This document shows, one piece after another, positions 1 through 10,240 of a stretch of DNA of 64,000 bases; position 1 is the stretch's first letter; each line of letters begins with the position of its first letter. Location of the stretch: NCBI GenBank assembly GCA_015143295.1, contig CM026566.1:8357072-8421071 (forward strand), given 5' to 3'. This stretch comes from Tetracentron sinense (taxonomy: Eukaryota > Streptophyta > Magnoliopsida > Trochodendrales > Trochodendraceae). The translations under genes were made by a program, and so were the position numbers. The notes under the pieces were generated by a model. That model ran no database searches. It had not been told where the DNA came from and was given only the letters and a program-made list of their open reading frames with translations.

Positions 1-330
1 TAGGGACCTAACTATGGCTCACACAGGGTTTGGAAATGGTGGAAGAGGGCTGGTGGAATGCAAGCAACATTTTTCTTCGGATTTTTTGGAGTCCCTGTTA
101 AGCTTGGGGTGGCTGGGCCTTATAGAGGAGAAGGGAGGAGCTCATGGGTAGTATGGTCATTATGGAAGGCGTGGCGGACTAATGGGAGCAGCCCCAAGGT
201 GGGCAGGAGGGAGCTGATACACGTCTACAAGTTTTTACAGGGTAGCGGTAAATAGTTTACCGCCACTCTCTAAACAAGGAATTTTGAGAGTGTCAGTAAA
301 CTTATTACCGACACCCTGAGGCTTTGGCTA
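1..330. repeat. Hairpin-bearing repeat end, probably DNA-transposon subterminal sequence
   Basis: Two adjacent inverted repeats lie at about 243-268 (GCGGTAAA paired with TTTACCGC) and about 291-317 (GTGTC.GTAAA paired with TTACCGACAC). GGTAAAC/ACCGCC hairpins of this sort are common in subterminal parts of plant CACTA and Mutator elements. No terminus or target duplication is visible because the window starts inside it. The short frame at 58-255 has no recognisable domain. The family assignment is inference. Confidence 0.35.
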
Positions 331-539
331 AAGTGGGTCATGCCCTCGCATACTTGGGCCAAAAGTAGCTAGGGGTTTGCCATTTTGGGGGGTTTGCCGC
401 CTAGTTTTTGAATTTTGAAAGTGGGCCCCACCCAAGTGGACTCTAGGGAGTTTTGTGGGCCTTTGCTTGGGCCTACCAAGGTCTAGGTGCTACGGTTTTG
501 ATGTTTTTGGGCTTTTGAATGGGCTTTGAGGTCAAGGGC

Positions 540-800
540 TCATACCTTATGTCTGGCTAGGGTTTAAGCTAGGGCTAGGTCTAGGGTTTAGCTAGGGTTA
601 GCCTATGGTTTAGACTTAGGGATTGCTAATGGGCCTTGAGCCCAAAGATTAGGGTATACCTAGGGTTTAGCTAGGGTTAAGGGCATAGGGTATACCTAGG
701 ATTTAGCTAGGGTTTAGGGTATACCTAGGGTTCATCTAGGGTTTGGCTTGTGGTTCACCTAGGGTTAAGCTTAGGGTTTGGTTAGGGGTTTGCCTATAGT
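540..800 (+). repeat. Degenerate CTAGGGTTTAG-type repeats (telomere-like)
   Basis: About fifteen irregularly spaced copies of TAGGGTTTAG, CTAGGGTTA and GGTATACCTAGGG occur here. They resemble the plant telomere unit TTTAGGG, but the spacing is 12-30 bp rather than 7, so this is not a canonical telomeric tract. It could be a minisatellite inside a transposable element; the flanking text (331-539, 801-890) holds no recognised gene. Confidence 0.5.
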
Positions 801-890
801 CCAGGGCTTGAATAGGGACTTAGTTGGGCGATGACCATGGTTAAGAGTAGTTAACCATGGTTAAACATGGTGTAAAAATTGGGTGCTTAC

Positions 891-1116
891 AGAAGGTATG
901 TGAAGACATCCCACTCTTTGATGCTTAGAGTATTTTATACTCTTGTTCCATTACCCCAAACACCCTAAACATTTTCTATACATACTTTAATTCATTCAAA
1001 ACACCTCCTTTTATTTTAAAATATGAAACCATAATTACATTTAAGGCTTTAGACCTTGAAAAACACTATTCACAGTACTATTCATAGCCTAGTGAATTCG
1101 GTTCTGGGGTTCTACA
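891..1116 (-). mobile_element. Gypsy LTR fragment (fossil), 5' end of a family-B-like LTR
   Basis: Read on the minus strand it begins TGTAGAACCCCAGAAC and then has the 'tatAaaatActcta ... cattccaaacaccc' layout seen at the 5' end of the LTRs at 43500-46136 and 53582-56217. It is clearly more diverged than those copies and only the first ~230 bp is recognisable. The abrupt junction at 890/891 follows GGGTGCTTACA, which may be the end of another element. Confidence 0.6.
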
Positions 1117-1541
1117 CCGTAGGCCAAACCAGCATTGCAGACCACTCCCAGGTCTATAGAAGAAAAAGATTAGACTAGAGGATCTCTGATCTGCACTGAC
1201 TGACTTGGTTTATTAGACTAAAAACTATTCCATTAGTTTATAAAAGGAATACTCTGTCCGCTCATAACCAAACTTGTCTTAATCCCAGAAATGGGTAGAA
1301 TAAACAGGGTTGTTGAATTCAAGAAATAAACTAAACTAATTACCAAACAAAAGGTTAATTCCATACTGTTACCAAACAGCTAGAAAGAACTAACTTACTC
1401 TAGGCAAAGCAAGACAAGACTAGTGTCCAAACAAGATGATGAAAATCAGATTGTTTAAATCAATTAATTAATTGGGCAATGTGGGACATGTTTAACAATC
1501 TGATTTTTAAATAAAAGGGACTTTTTCAAACTATTATAAAG
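1117..1541. other. No recognised gene
   Basis: An AT-rich stretch with short inverted pieces (AATCAGATTGTTTAAA at 1444 and its partner near 1493). I see no coding potential or structural RNA. Confidence 0.4.
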
Positions 1542-1825
1542 GAGATCAAATCACGGCCAATTGTGATTGAACTCAGGGAGAGTTCAATTGCATCCACAGG
1601 TGAAATTCTTTTCATTAAAAATTTAACCTTAGGGTTAAAATTTCTTAATCCTAAGGATAAATTAATAAAAAAAAAGAATTTCTAAAATGCAAATTTAGAT
1701 TAGTGAACCCTAAGGTTTAAGGAATCTTAACCATGGTTAATAGGGATTAAAAATGACATGTGTTGACTTGTGGGCGCGATTGAATTCTCCCTGAGTTCAA
1801 TCACGATTGGTTGTGATTCGATCTC
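1542..1825. mobile_element. MITE, Mutator-like, with 9-bp target duplication
   Basis: Two long terminal inverted repeats face each other: GAGATCAAATCACGG... on the left and the reverse complement of ...GATTCGATCTC on the right, matching for over 50 bp with few mismatches. The element is flanked by a perfect 9-bp direct repeat ATTATAAAG (1533-1541 and 1826-1834), the target size typical of Mutator-like elements. The interior is AT-rich and non-coding. Relatives with the same interior theme (TTAACCATGGTTAA, CCCTTTTAATCCC) are at 29181-29508 and 34497-36170. Confidence 0.85.
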
Positions 1826-1973
1826 ATTATAAAGGCATCCGAAAAGAAATTAGGTACCCCATCTTCCACCTAGTTGAACAAACTCCCATGAAAAGACAGT
1901 TGGAAATCTTAGCTGATTTGAATATCTGAAATAGAGCTGTCACATCCCATACAAATGAGAATACTTCAATTAT

Positions 1974-2641
1974 GTGTGTTGAGGTTGATCCCTGCCCTCA
2001 CCGATTTTCTCCAAATGATTACATTATGTGTGTTGAGGTTCCCCGATGCATGCATGATTGTAGGACTTGGTAAGTAGGTTACCAACCCTCTGAAAAAAGA
2101 ATGGGCCTATTGGGTAGAAATACCAACAATTTATAAAGGTTTCACGTCGATCAAGTGGTAAAGCCTAGAGGTGTTTATACTCTAGGCCTGGATTCAAGTC
2201 CCACCCTCATCATTTTCTCAAAGGGCTACATTATGTTGCTGAGGTTGATCCCCAATGTGCACAAGATTGTAGGACTTGACAAAACCACCAACCCTCTGGA
2301 AAAAAAAAAAGTGCTTACATGGTAGAAATACCAACCATTTTTAAAAAGTGTCACATTGGTCAAGTGATAAAGCCTAGAGTGTTCATACTTTAGGTCTGGG
2401 TTCAAGTCCCGCCCTAACCGATTTTCTCCAAATGAGTACATTATGTGTGTTAACGTTGATCTCCAATGCATGCATGAGCTTACCTGGTAGAAATACCAAC
2501 AATTTTTTTCCCAGATTTCTACCAACAATTTTTTTTTCCCGGACTTACTTGGTGTGGGGAGTTGTGGGCTCTCATCACACCCTCGAGGATTAGTCCTGAT
2601 CCGAAGGATTGGGAACACCCTGAGTTACCAAAAAAAAAAAG
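1974..2641 (+). mobile_element. Multimeric tRNA-derived SINE with 15-bp target duplication
   Basis: Roughly three head-to-tail copies of a ~205-bp unit. The two best copies show RNA polymerase III-like internal boxes: an A-box-like TCAAGTGGTAAAGC (about 2152) and TCAAGTGATAAAGC (about 2358), and B-box-like GGATTCAAGTCCC (about 2190) and GGGTTCAAGTCCC (about 2398). Copies are separated by short A runs (2300-2310), and the whole ends in an A tract (2631-2640). A perfect 15-bp direct repeat GAATACTTCAATTAT flanks the composite at 1959-1973 and 2642-2656, so the multimer appears to have inserted as one unit. The short frame at 2226-2618 is not a gene. Confidence 0.8.
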
Positions 2642-2656
2642 GAATACTTCAATTAT

Positions 2657-3339
2657 CTATAAGAAGAACTCTTAAGGATCTTGCAGTTGAGCAATTCAAA
2701 ATTTAAAGTAGCTAAGTTAGTGCAAGTTTGAAGCATATATAATGACATAACACAAGGGAGATCCTGCTATCAAATCTAAGGGGAGAACTCCCAATTTGGT
2801 AGCAATTCCCCTGGTGAAGTGGCAGTTGCCCACACACCCCCAAACTAACACTAACCACAATTATAGACAAATATTGCCTCAGATAATTTTTAAAATTAAA
2901 TAAAAACTTACACGAGTACTCCCATTTGATTAGACGAGGCAATATTGATAAAATGCAATCCCACCCTAAAATCTCTTCACCTTTTAATATCTTAATTGAA
3001 TAACTATCCTCCTAATTAACTCTGTATGACCCCATGTTGGCACTTGTATTACAGGAGTCAGGAAAGCAATTGCTTGACGTTATTAGATGGGGCGATATTT
3101 TGATTTATGTAGGATAACGATGACTATTAGCGCACTTACACATCAGCTAAAGTACATCAATTATCAGTAGAGTACTTGATAAACATGTCATTACAACTTC
3201 ATCCATGAAGATACCTATCATATAACACAACAGCCTACTAAAAGTTTGAAAATGAAGTCAAGAAGACACTGTTACAGATGAGCATTACATTAACTTACTT
3301 GCCACCAACAGTATTGGCCAAATAATCTCGAAATGATCC
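2657..3339. other. 3' flank of the RraA-like gene; nothing else recognised
   Basis: Likely contains the 3' UTR of the minus-strand gene ending at 3340, but I cannot place a poly(A) site. A 76-codon frame at 2712-2942 has no domain and low-complexity ends, and is treated as chance. Confidence 0.4.
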
Positions 3340-3840
3340 TCAGACAGATAACTCCGTTTTAGAGACCAGAATTCCATCAGTGTCTGCATAGAGCCATTCC
3401 TCATCACAGATTCGTGTCCCAGCAATGGTTATGGGAACATGTTTCTCTCCAATTCCCTTCTTATTGGCTTTCATCGGATGGGAAGCCAGAGCTCTCACTC
3501 CAATATCACACCCATTGATCTCCTCAACATCCCTTATACACCCATTAACCACTATACCAGCCCATCCGTTGTTCTGAGCTTGTTGGACAGGGTTGCCCCC
3601 TAATATCGCACACCGCATGCTTCCACCTCCATCAACAACAAGAACTCTGCCATTACCTTTCTCCTCAAGGAATTCACGTACTAGAACGTTGTCCTCAAAT
3701 ACCTTGAGAGTAACTATTGGTCCAGAGAAAACTTGGCGCCGGCCATATATCTGGAAAACCGGCTGGAGTGCCCGGAGTTCACCACTTACGAATAACTGTG
3801 GGTTTGCATCACAAACTTCAGCAGTTGCAGCCATAAACAT
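3340..3840 (-). CDS. RraA-like protein (putative 4-hydroxy-4-methyl-2-oxoglutarate aldolase / RNase E inhibitor-like)
   Basis: An intact 166-residue frame covering the full length of the plant RraA-like family (about 165 residues) in a single coding exon. Family members fold as the 'swivelling' RraA/HMG aldolase domain. Bacterial relatives cleave 4-hydroxy-4-methyl-2-oxoglutarate and decarboxylate oxaloacetate using a divalent metal, or, as RraA, bind RNase E. Seen here: ATAEVCDAN near the N-terminus, GRRQVFSGP (33-41), VLVVDGGGSMRCAILGGN (66-83), GIVVNGCIRDVEEI (95-108) and the C-terminus DTDGILVSKTELSV. R103-D104 correspond to the catalytic/metal-binding Arg-Asp of characterised HMG aldolases, and G81-G82-N83 is the conserved substrate loop. 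Two in-frame ATGs are possible; the second (codon 3, MAATAEVC) matches the usual plant start better. Upstream sequence on the minus strand may hold a 5'-UTR intron, which is not resolved. Strand-specific codon conservation and lack of damage mark this as the window's only convincing host gene. The physiological substrate in plants is uncertain. Confidence 0.93.
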   Translation of the reverse strand: MFMAATAEVCDANPQLFVSGELRALQPVFQIYGRRQVFSGPIVTLKVFEDNVLVREFLEEKGNGRVLVVDGGGSMRCAILGGNPVQQAQNNGWAGIVVNGCIRDVEEINGCDIGVRALASHPMKANKKGIGEKHVPITIAGTRICDEEWLYADTDGILVSKTELSV

Positions 3841-5449
3841 CCAACTTCGAGCACCTTTGAGGCAAGAATATAAGTGTTCAGATTAGTTACTGGCAATTGG
3901 TTCAGTAATCTATCTCTACACTGGGTGCTTTCAATCGAAACAAGTGCTAAAATTATTAAAATCACATTAGAGTCAAGTTTTAACATTTAAAAATATGAAC
4001 GTTTTCCCAACTATGAAAGCATACAATGTAACAAATTTTAAATGCTTTTAGAATAGAGTCATAAGATGAAAATTTTAATAGATAAAGGGAAAATCTAGAA
4101 CAAGAGTTGGCAATTATGATATCTGTTTACAAATGGAAAAATAAAGCACAAACCATGCTTGTCAACTGTCTAGAAATTGGTGCAAACATGTGACAGGTGT
4201 ATTGGAAGGGTCTTTATTGATGCTAATTAGATGAACCATGTGAATTGCCATGATGATCTGAAATTTCTCAACATTTTGTTTTCCCTTCTCTTTCTGTTTT
4301 GATAGGTAAGCTGAGCTTTGAACCCCAAGCAGACAGTAAACAACAAAAATCAACATACGCTCAGAGTTTCACACTACAGGCTATAACATTTGCACGCAAT
4401 AAGCATGCCATAAGTTGATAATGATAGCAACCCAATGACCAAGTCATAAAAAGAGAATGCATAGATTAGTACAGTAATTTCTAGCGATCCATGGATGGAA
4501 ATCCTATTGCTTATACAATCAGCTGTGTTTGAGGAAACTCGACAACTTCGCAAAGATTCTGTCTGTTTGAAGAAGATTAAAACAAAATTTGCATTATATG
4601 TAGGAAAATTGCGATAATTTGAAATTTAGATCAGTCGAGTACAATATATAATCAACTTAAAACTAACGATTGATACTATTCTTGAATATAATCAACTTCC
4701 AACTAACGATTGATCATATTCTTGAAAGAACAATCTATTGATTGCACATCAGTCAGTCCTTATCATGGATAGAATTGAGAAGCCTGTAATGGCATAACAT
4801 TGAATGAACCCAGCTTAATGCAACTCAAAGCAAGGTTTCTATTTAGCAGGACCATTCAGGAAAGTTTTGCATATCAAGCAATTTCCACTTGCAGCAAAAG
4901 GTGGGCATGAAGTACAATTAGAAACATTCAAACGGTCTTAGCTACACCAATTTAGTGTCTTTTAGAAACAACTGACTGCCTATATAGAGTTGAAATCCAG
5001 CATCAGGTTTTCGCAAGAGATTCCAGAATAACCTGGAATTACATGTTAAAGTTCAAGGACATGTGATTCTAAGGGATAATTTTGATATATTCAAACAAGA
5101 TGCACAAAGTTGAACAATTCACATGCTAAGTTAAGTGTAGACCCTATAATCACTTTTGCATTGCACAATTCTAAGATCCAGAATTAAGTCTCAATGCGCA
5201 CGCTTGGTCCACAAAGTGCTTCTAAGCCCATCTTTTTTGGGCGCCAGTGGATTTGATTCTATCTAATCCATGTCTCCTACAGATCCACTTTCAGTGGAAT
5301 TTCAAGTTGTGAAAACAAGGTGAATAAGAACCAACTTTCGGTAAAATATTGAATATACACAAATAATGTCGCAAGTGACCAGGTTTCAATATGTAGCCTT
5401 GAAGTTTCACTTGAGCAAGAAAATGTGATAGGAGGTTTTGGTAAATTTG
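3841..5449. other. 5' flank / possible 5'-UTR intron and promoter of the RraA-like gene
   Basis: AT-rich, with no domain-bearing frame on either strand. The gene reads leftwards, so its promoter and any non-coding first exon should lie here, but I cannot fix a TATA box or splice pair with confidence. Short frames at 3786-3986, 4162-4356 and 5277-5531 look like chance. Three 24-bp near-tandem copies of AGTCAAAGAAGGAAAGGTTAG lie at about 5490-5560. Confidence 0.35.
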
Positions 5450-5909
5450 ACTGGATTTTTAAAAGGTCTGGTTTAGTTTTACGAGAATTTAAGGTTAGTA
5501 AAGTCAAAGAAGGAAAGGTTAGACAAGTCAAAGAAGGAAAGGTTAGTTAAGTCAAAGAAGGATTCTTTGCAAAAGAAAAAGGGGGAATATTGCTACTTGT
5601 TGAGTAAGAGAAGAATTTTCAATTAGTTGTTTCTTAGAACTACTTTCAAGGGTCTATCTATGACCAAGGTGGAGGATTTATATGCAAAAGAAAATTACCA
5701 TGGTATTAGTAGTTATAAAACTTTTTTGAATTTTCATGTGAATTTCATAGTGTTTTAACTTTTAAGAACTGATATGAATAAAAATATTGATTCAAGCTCT
5801 TCATTATCTGTTGGTCATTGATTAGCTTACTTTCATTCGTAATTTATTCGTAATTTGTTCAGTAGTTTCAAATTATTTTTTAATGGATAAAACTTTCAGA
5901 CTTGCATCA
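5450..5909 (+). mobile_element. LTR remnant ending at a tRNA-Met-type primer binding site (fossil)
   Basis: The stretch ends ...TTGCATCA and is followed at 5913 by TGGTATCAGA, the start of the initiator-tRNA-Met primer binding site used by many plant copia and gypsy elements. Upstream is a TATA-like tract (TAGTAGTTATAAAAC near 5707). The left LTR border is not certain. The sequence to about 6330 after the PBS is presumably eroded internal region; a 92-codon frame at 5902-6180 overlaps the PBS and shows no firm gag match. Confidence 0.5.
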
Positions 5910-6363
5910 GTTTGGTATCAGATCAGTTCCGTACCAGAATTTATCAATGATGCCTCCAAGTTCTAGTATATATGCAAGAGTTTCTCAATTGGGTAATCAC
6001 TGGACCAAGTTGCTCAACTATCTGCCTAAATATAAAATTTATACAAGCAGTTCAATCGCTCCTATACAGAATGGATCAACCCTTAAAACTTTAGTGACAG
6101 TTTTATCTTCAAAAGAATTAATTATGTACACAGGAGAGTCTGCTTTGGAAAAATATCATTGTCGAGTTTCATATGGATAAATGGGGAGTACACTTCAATG
6201 AAGACAACAGAAGAAAGAAACTATTGGTTGAAGCTTCAAAAAGATATAATGCAATAAATGACATGGATTGGATCTATTAAATTAAGAAAATGTACAAAAC
6301 GAGGGTCTCTACACTTGGCTCTAGTACCCAAGGATCATGTGTTGCCCAGATATTGACCCTAGA

Positions 6364-6383
6364 GGGGGGGGGGGGGGGGGGGG
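6364..6383 (+). repeat. Poly(G) run of 20
   Basis: An uninterrupted run of 20 G directly after CCCTAGA. It marks the junction between the preceding copia-like remnant and the next repeat. A run this long is prone to slippage and sequencing error, so the exact length is unsure. Confidence 0.9.
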
Positions 6384-7527
6384 TGATTAGGGTCTTAGCA
6401 AGTTAAAAACTAATTTTCCCTTTTTGTGCGGAATTAAATATCAAAGGAAATACAACTTAGCAGTTCTAAAATATATGCGGTGAATAGAGTAAGGTAAAGA
6501 GTTATAGAGAACAAACACCAAGATGTTTTTCTCGAGGTTTGGCAACTTGCCTACGTCCCCGCTTTTCAGCTTCCATCTTCAAGGATTCACCACGATTTTA
6601 CTAGTACAGACTTCTTCTCGAGTGAAGCCCAAACCGCTTCCAATCTCTCTTACAGGTCCAGACCAAACCTTTACAATCTCTCTTTCAAGTCGAGACCAAA
6701 CCTTTCCTTGCAAGAGTACAACCCTCTCTTGACTTCTTCGAAGCTACAACTTCAGTTGCAAGAATCCACTGATTCTTGACTTTCCTTTACAAAAGGGGAT
6801 TTGGATTGACAATCCAAAATAAAGCTTCTGAAATGAGCTAGATATGAGTTAAACAATACTCTAATGAAATCCCTCAAAGAAAGGAGTTGAATAGCTCAAA
6901 TGAGATTTTTGGGGATTTCTAAAGTGTGATCGATGTGGAAATCATGTCAATGATTGAGTAGATGATGAGAGTTAATGTATTGATCAAGAGTTGTCTTTTG
7001 TTCATTTATGAACTCCTTTTATAGCTTTTTATCTAATATGACCATTGGTGAAACATTAAATACGAAAAAGGCCGTTAAAAACTAGCCGTTATAGCATTTT
7101 CAGAGTATCGCATGATTTCGTCAACGAAATTGAGTTCCCCAGTTCATTTCGTCGCCGAGATCAAAAAAAGTGAAAACAATGAGTTTACTGTCTCCATTTC
7201 GTCGCCGAATTCAAGACTGCCCTGTGAATTCGTCGACGAAATCAGAGTAAAAACTCTGATTTCACTCTGGATCAAGACCTTAATGATGGGGATAAATTCC
7301 TAGGTCTTTTGGCTATCCTTTAACATGATTTTTATGATTTCCTAGGGCCTTAGAATGATGTCCAATAAAGTCTTAGGCTCCTATGGTCAATCTAAGTATT
7401 TGAGCATTCAACTAAACCATACTTTGAGGATTTCTTACAAAAATCCTAAACACCTCATAAGATAAAATTTCAACTCTTATGTCTTCTTGAGAGTTGGTCT
7501 TCAACTTGATCTTGAATCTTTAGATTT
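6384..7527 (-). mobile_element. LTR-like dispersed repeat (fossil), split by a LINE
   Basis: Begins GTGATTAGGGTCTTAGCAAG with features I associate with a widespread plant LTR-type repeat (...CTCGAGGTTTGGCAACTTGCC...). A TATA-like box reads leftwards (CTATAAAAGGAG on the minus strand near 7016-7027), and on its upstream side is a cluster of palindromes (7115-7242). The repeat continues past the LINE from 13548 to about 13830. No coding domain is visible; copia or unclassified LTR origin is inference. Confidence 0.5.
7115..7242. promoter_or_regulatory. Palindrome cluster, core TTCGTCGACGAA
   Basis: Four related near-palindromes at about 7115-7130 (ATTTCGT/ACGAAAT arms), 7146-7161, 7196-7211 and 7228-7242. 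On the minus strand they lie about 90-220 bp upstream of the TATA-like box near 7020. This is the same arrangement as in the other LTRs of the window, but with a different palindrome sequence. Confidence 0.6.
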
Positions 7528-7648
7528 CTCCACTTGGAAGGCCGGTTTGAACACTTTAACTCTTGCTCTAGAGGTACATGTTAGCGAGTTTTTAAAAAAA
7601 ATTAGGAGCAAGATAGCATAGCGATCGTGGAAACCTTACTAGGGTTTC

Positions 7649-9090
7649 ATGGCAGTTGCAACCTTGGGAGGAAGATCTCCTCCTCGTCCGCCTGATCCAA
7701 AAAGAGTTTCTTATGCTTCAGTGGTCGGGGATAAATCCAAATCGAGTATGGGTTCATTTATTCAAAAGGATTTCAGTTTCGAATCCATCACTGTGGTGAA
7801 GAAACCATCTACATACCAAGGAGAACCAGCCTTATTCTCACTTCAGAAGAACTCAACTCCTCAGCAGCCATCTTACAGTATGTGCTTATAGCAAAGTTCT
7901 CTTTCGGAAGATCATCCATTGAAGATCTGAAAGTTTATATTCAAGATTCCCTGCATACGAGGTTAGCTATTTTTGCTGGTATACTAGATGAGAGACACAT
8001 GCTGATCCGTTTTGAATCCGAAGAAGATTATCTATCCGTTTGGCTAAAAGAATTTTGTTATATAGAAGGGCAATTGGTTCGATTTATTAAGTGGAATCCG
8101 TTATTCCATGTCAGAGCAGATCAAACAATAGTGCCAATCTGGATTAATCTGCCAGGTTTACCAATCAATTTGTTCAACCCTAAAGATCTGAAAGTGATTG
8201 GCAGTATTGTGGGGAAGGTTTTGAAAGTCGATGGACCTACGAGAACGGTCACCACACCCAGCTTGGCACGTATCTGTGTGGAGATTGATGTTACTAAAGA
8301 AAGGATTGATCGGTTTTGGTTAGGGTTGAGTACCTCAGGGAAATGGCAAAGCATAGAATATGAAAAACAGCCCATAATTTGTGTTAAATGCAATAAAATT
8401 GGTCACATGATTGAAGCTTGCAAAGGAGGTGGAAGAAGGATCTACAAGAAATCAGACTTAAAGAAAAACAAGATCAACTCAAAGGAAGTTTATGTGAAAG
8501 AGAAAAAGAAGGTAGAGGTTATTCCTAACCAGACTGTTACGGAATCCACTGTTGTGTGGGTTGCGAAAGTATTTGGGAATAATAAAAACGAAGAGAACAA
8601 GGAGCAAAATAGGCTGCAGATCTCAAACAAATTCGATCTGTTTGATGAAGGAGGAAAAGAAAAAAGTAGTGATAAGAACAAAGAGAACGCCTAAGAAGGG
8701 GAAGCTTCGAATGGGCAGCAAAATAACTCCAACCCGAATGGGGTTTCAAAGACTCAAAACGCCAGTTTGTTGGGAATAACAGATGAGGAAGAGGGTAACA
8801 ATGAAGCTCCAGAAATAAGAGAGAAGGATATTATAGGTTATACTGAGAACGGTATTACCCCAAGGGAGACAACAGTTATATATCTAGAAGGGAAGGAAGT
8901 CCTCGAAGAAGAAAGTGATAATGCAGACAATGATCTGAATGAGGGCAATAAAATTCAAAAAGAGATTCAGGCTTTGGGTAAGAAGAATGTGCGGGCTTCT
9001 CTAGATCCAGGTGATACTGTGATAGTACTATTGAAGATGATGATCACCAATTTCTTTCGGAAGCTTTCCAACTTGCTAAACCACAGGTGA
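7649..9090 (+). pseudogene. LINE ORF1 (DUF4283 + CCHC zinc knuckle)
   Basis: ORF1 probably starts at the ATG at 7649 (MAVATLGGRSPPRPP), right after a short leader. A frame change near 7882 leads into the best-preserved part (7882-8694), which carries the DUF4283-like block with WLKEFCYIEGQLVRFIKWNP and VPIWINLPGLPINLFNP, and then the knuckle CVKCNKIGHMIEAC (CX2CX4HX4C) at about 8380-8421. A stop at 8692-8694 separates a third, same-frame piece (8767-9090) that is charged and acidic. In plant L1 elements ORF1 is the RNA-binding protein that packages the element transcript. The tail to about 9375 is unreadable as one frame. Confidence 0.8.
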
Positions 9091-9378
9091 AATTTCAATC
9101 AAAGGAAGAACGGACTCCCAAGGTGAAGATCATTATGGATGATGGAAGTACATCGGATGTTAAATTGGGTAGAGATCCATCATCCCAGAACATGGATGAT
9201 TTCATTCATAACTGCAAGATTTTCTCCAAAAGAATAATTGGTTCGGTTTGGTTGAAGAATTACTGAGTTAGCAATCTGGAGAACCTATCAGATGATATCC
9301 CATTGCCCTCTGTGGTGAGAGTTACTAGATCAAAGATGAGAGCGGGTCTTCAAGCTGAAAATCAAACTGTTCCTAATG

Positions 9379-10240
9379 TCTAGTTCTATAATTTGGAATA
9401 TAAGAGGTGCGGGCAACTCAAATTCCCGCAAGAGATTAAAATCAGTGATATTGGAAAGAAAGATTTCGGTGGTGGTTCTTCTTGATCCGAAAAAAAATTT
9501 AAAATTTTTGGAAAAGTGTGGTAAAGAGCTGGGTTTCAGTTCTGTCTTTTCAGATATCATCTCAGTGTCTTTCAGTTATTTTGACTGAGAGGTCGTCTTG
9601 ACCTATCAGGTTCTCCTTTGTTTATGCTTTGTGTGGTCGTATTGAGAGAAGAGATCTTTGGGAAGAATTAAGGAACATCAGCTCTAATAGCTCCACACCC
9701 TGGATAGTTGGGGGATATTTTAATGTCATCAAACACGCAGGAGAGAAAAAAGGGGGTAGAATTCCAAATTTACATGTTGTTGATGAATTATTCAATGAGA
9801 TGATTTCTCATTGTGGTTTAATTGATGGCAATTTTATTGGGAATCGTTTTACGTGGTGTAACGATTGGTTGAGAGCCCATTGTATTTGGGCTAGATTGGA
9901 AAGAGTGCTTTTTAATTCAGCTTGGCAGACCTTGAAGTTTCAGACTACCCTCACGCATCTTCCTAGAAGTCCTTCAGATCATGCGCCGCTTCTTATATCG
10001 GCCCTCGATAATAAGAATGGTTTTCCTTCGTCCTTCAAGTTCCAGAATATGTGGACCAAAGATGAAGGTTTCTTGGATATTGTAAAGGAGCAGTGGAATT
10101 CTTATAGTCCAGATAACCCTCTTATTTCTTTTTTCTTGAAGCTTAAATCTCTTAAGGTTGTATTGTCTGCTTGGAACAAAATTAGGTTTGGTAAAATATT
10201 TACTCAGTTGAGAGCATGTGAAAGTCACATCATGAATTAG
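9379..10240 (+). pseudogene. LINE ORF2, endonuclease domain
   Basis: ORF2 begins MSSSIIWNIRGAGNSNSRKR; WNIRGAG is the typical N-terminal signature of plant LINE endonucleases (exonuclease-endonuclease-phosphatase fold, nicks the target strand). After a frameshift the downstream part (9629-10240) shows WIVGGYFNVI (normally GDFN; here the Asp is Tyr), NRFTWCN, and the catalytic-site motif SPSDHAPLLI. The GDFN change plus the frame break make the domain non-functional as it stands. Confidence 0.82.

Noticed and set aside
540-800. Interstitial telomere
   Set aside because: Repeats resemble TTTAGGG but spacing is irregular (12-30 bp) and interspersed with TATACC words; more like a minisatellite inside a repeat.
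2226-2618. 130-codon frame on the minus strand
   Set aside because: Lies wholly within the SINE multimer and reads its A/T tracts; no conserved domain.
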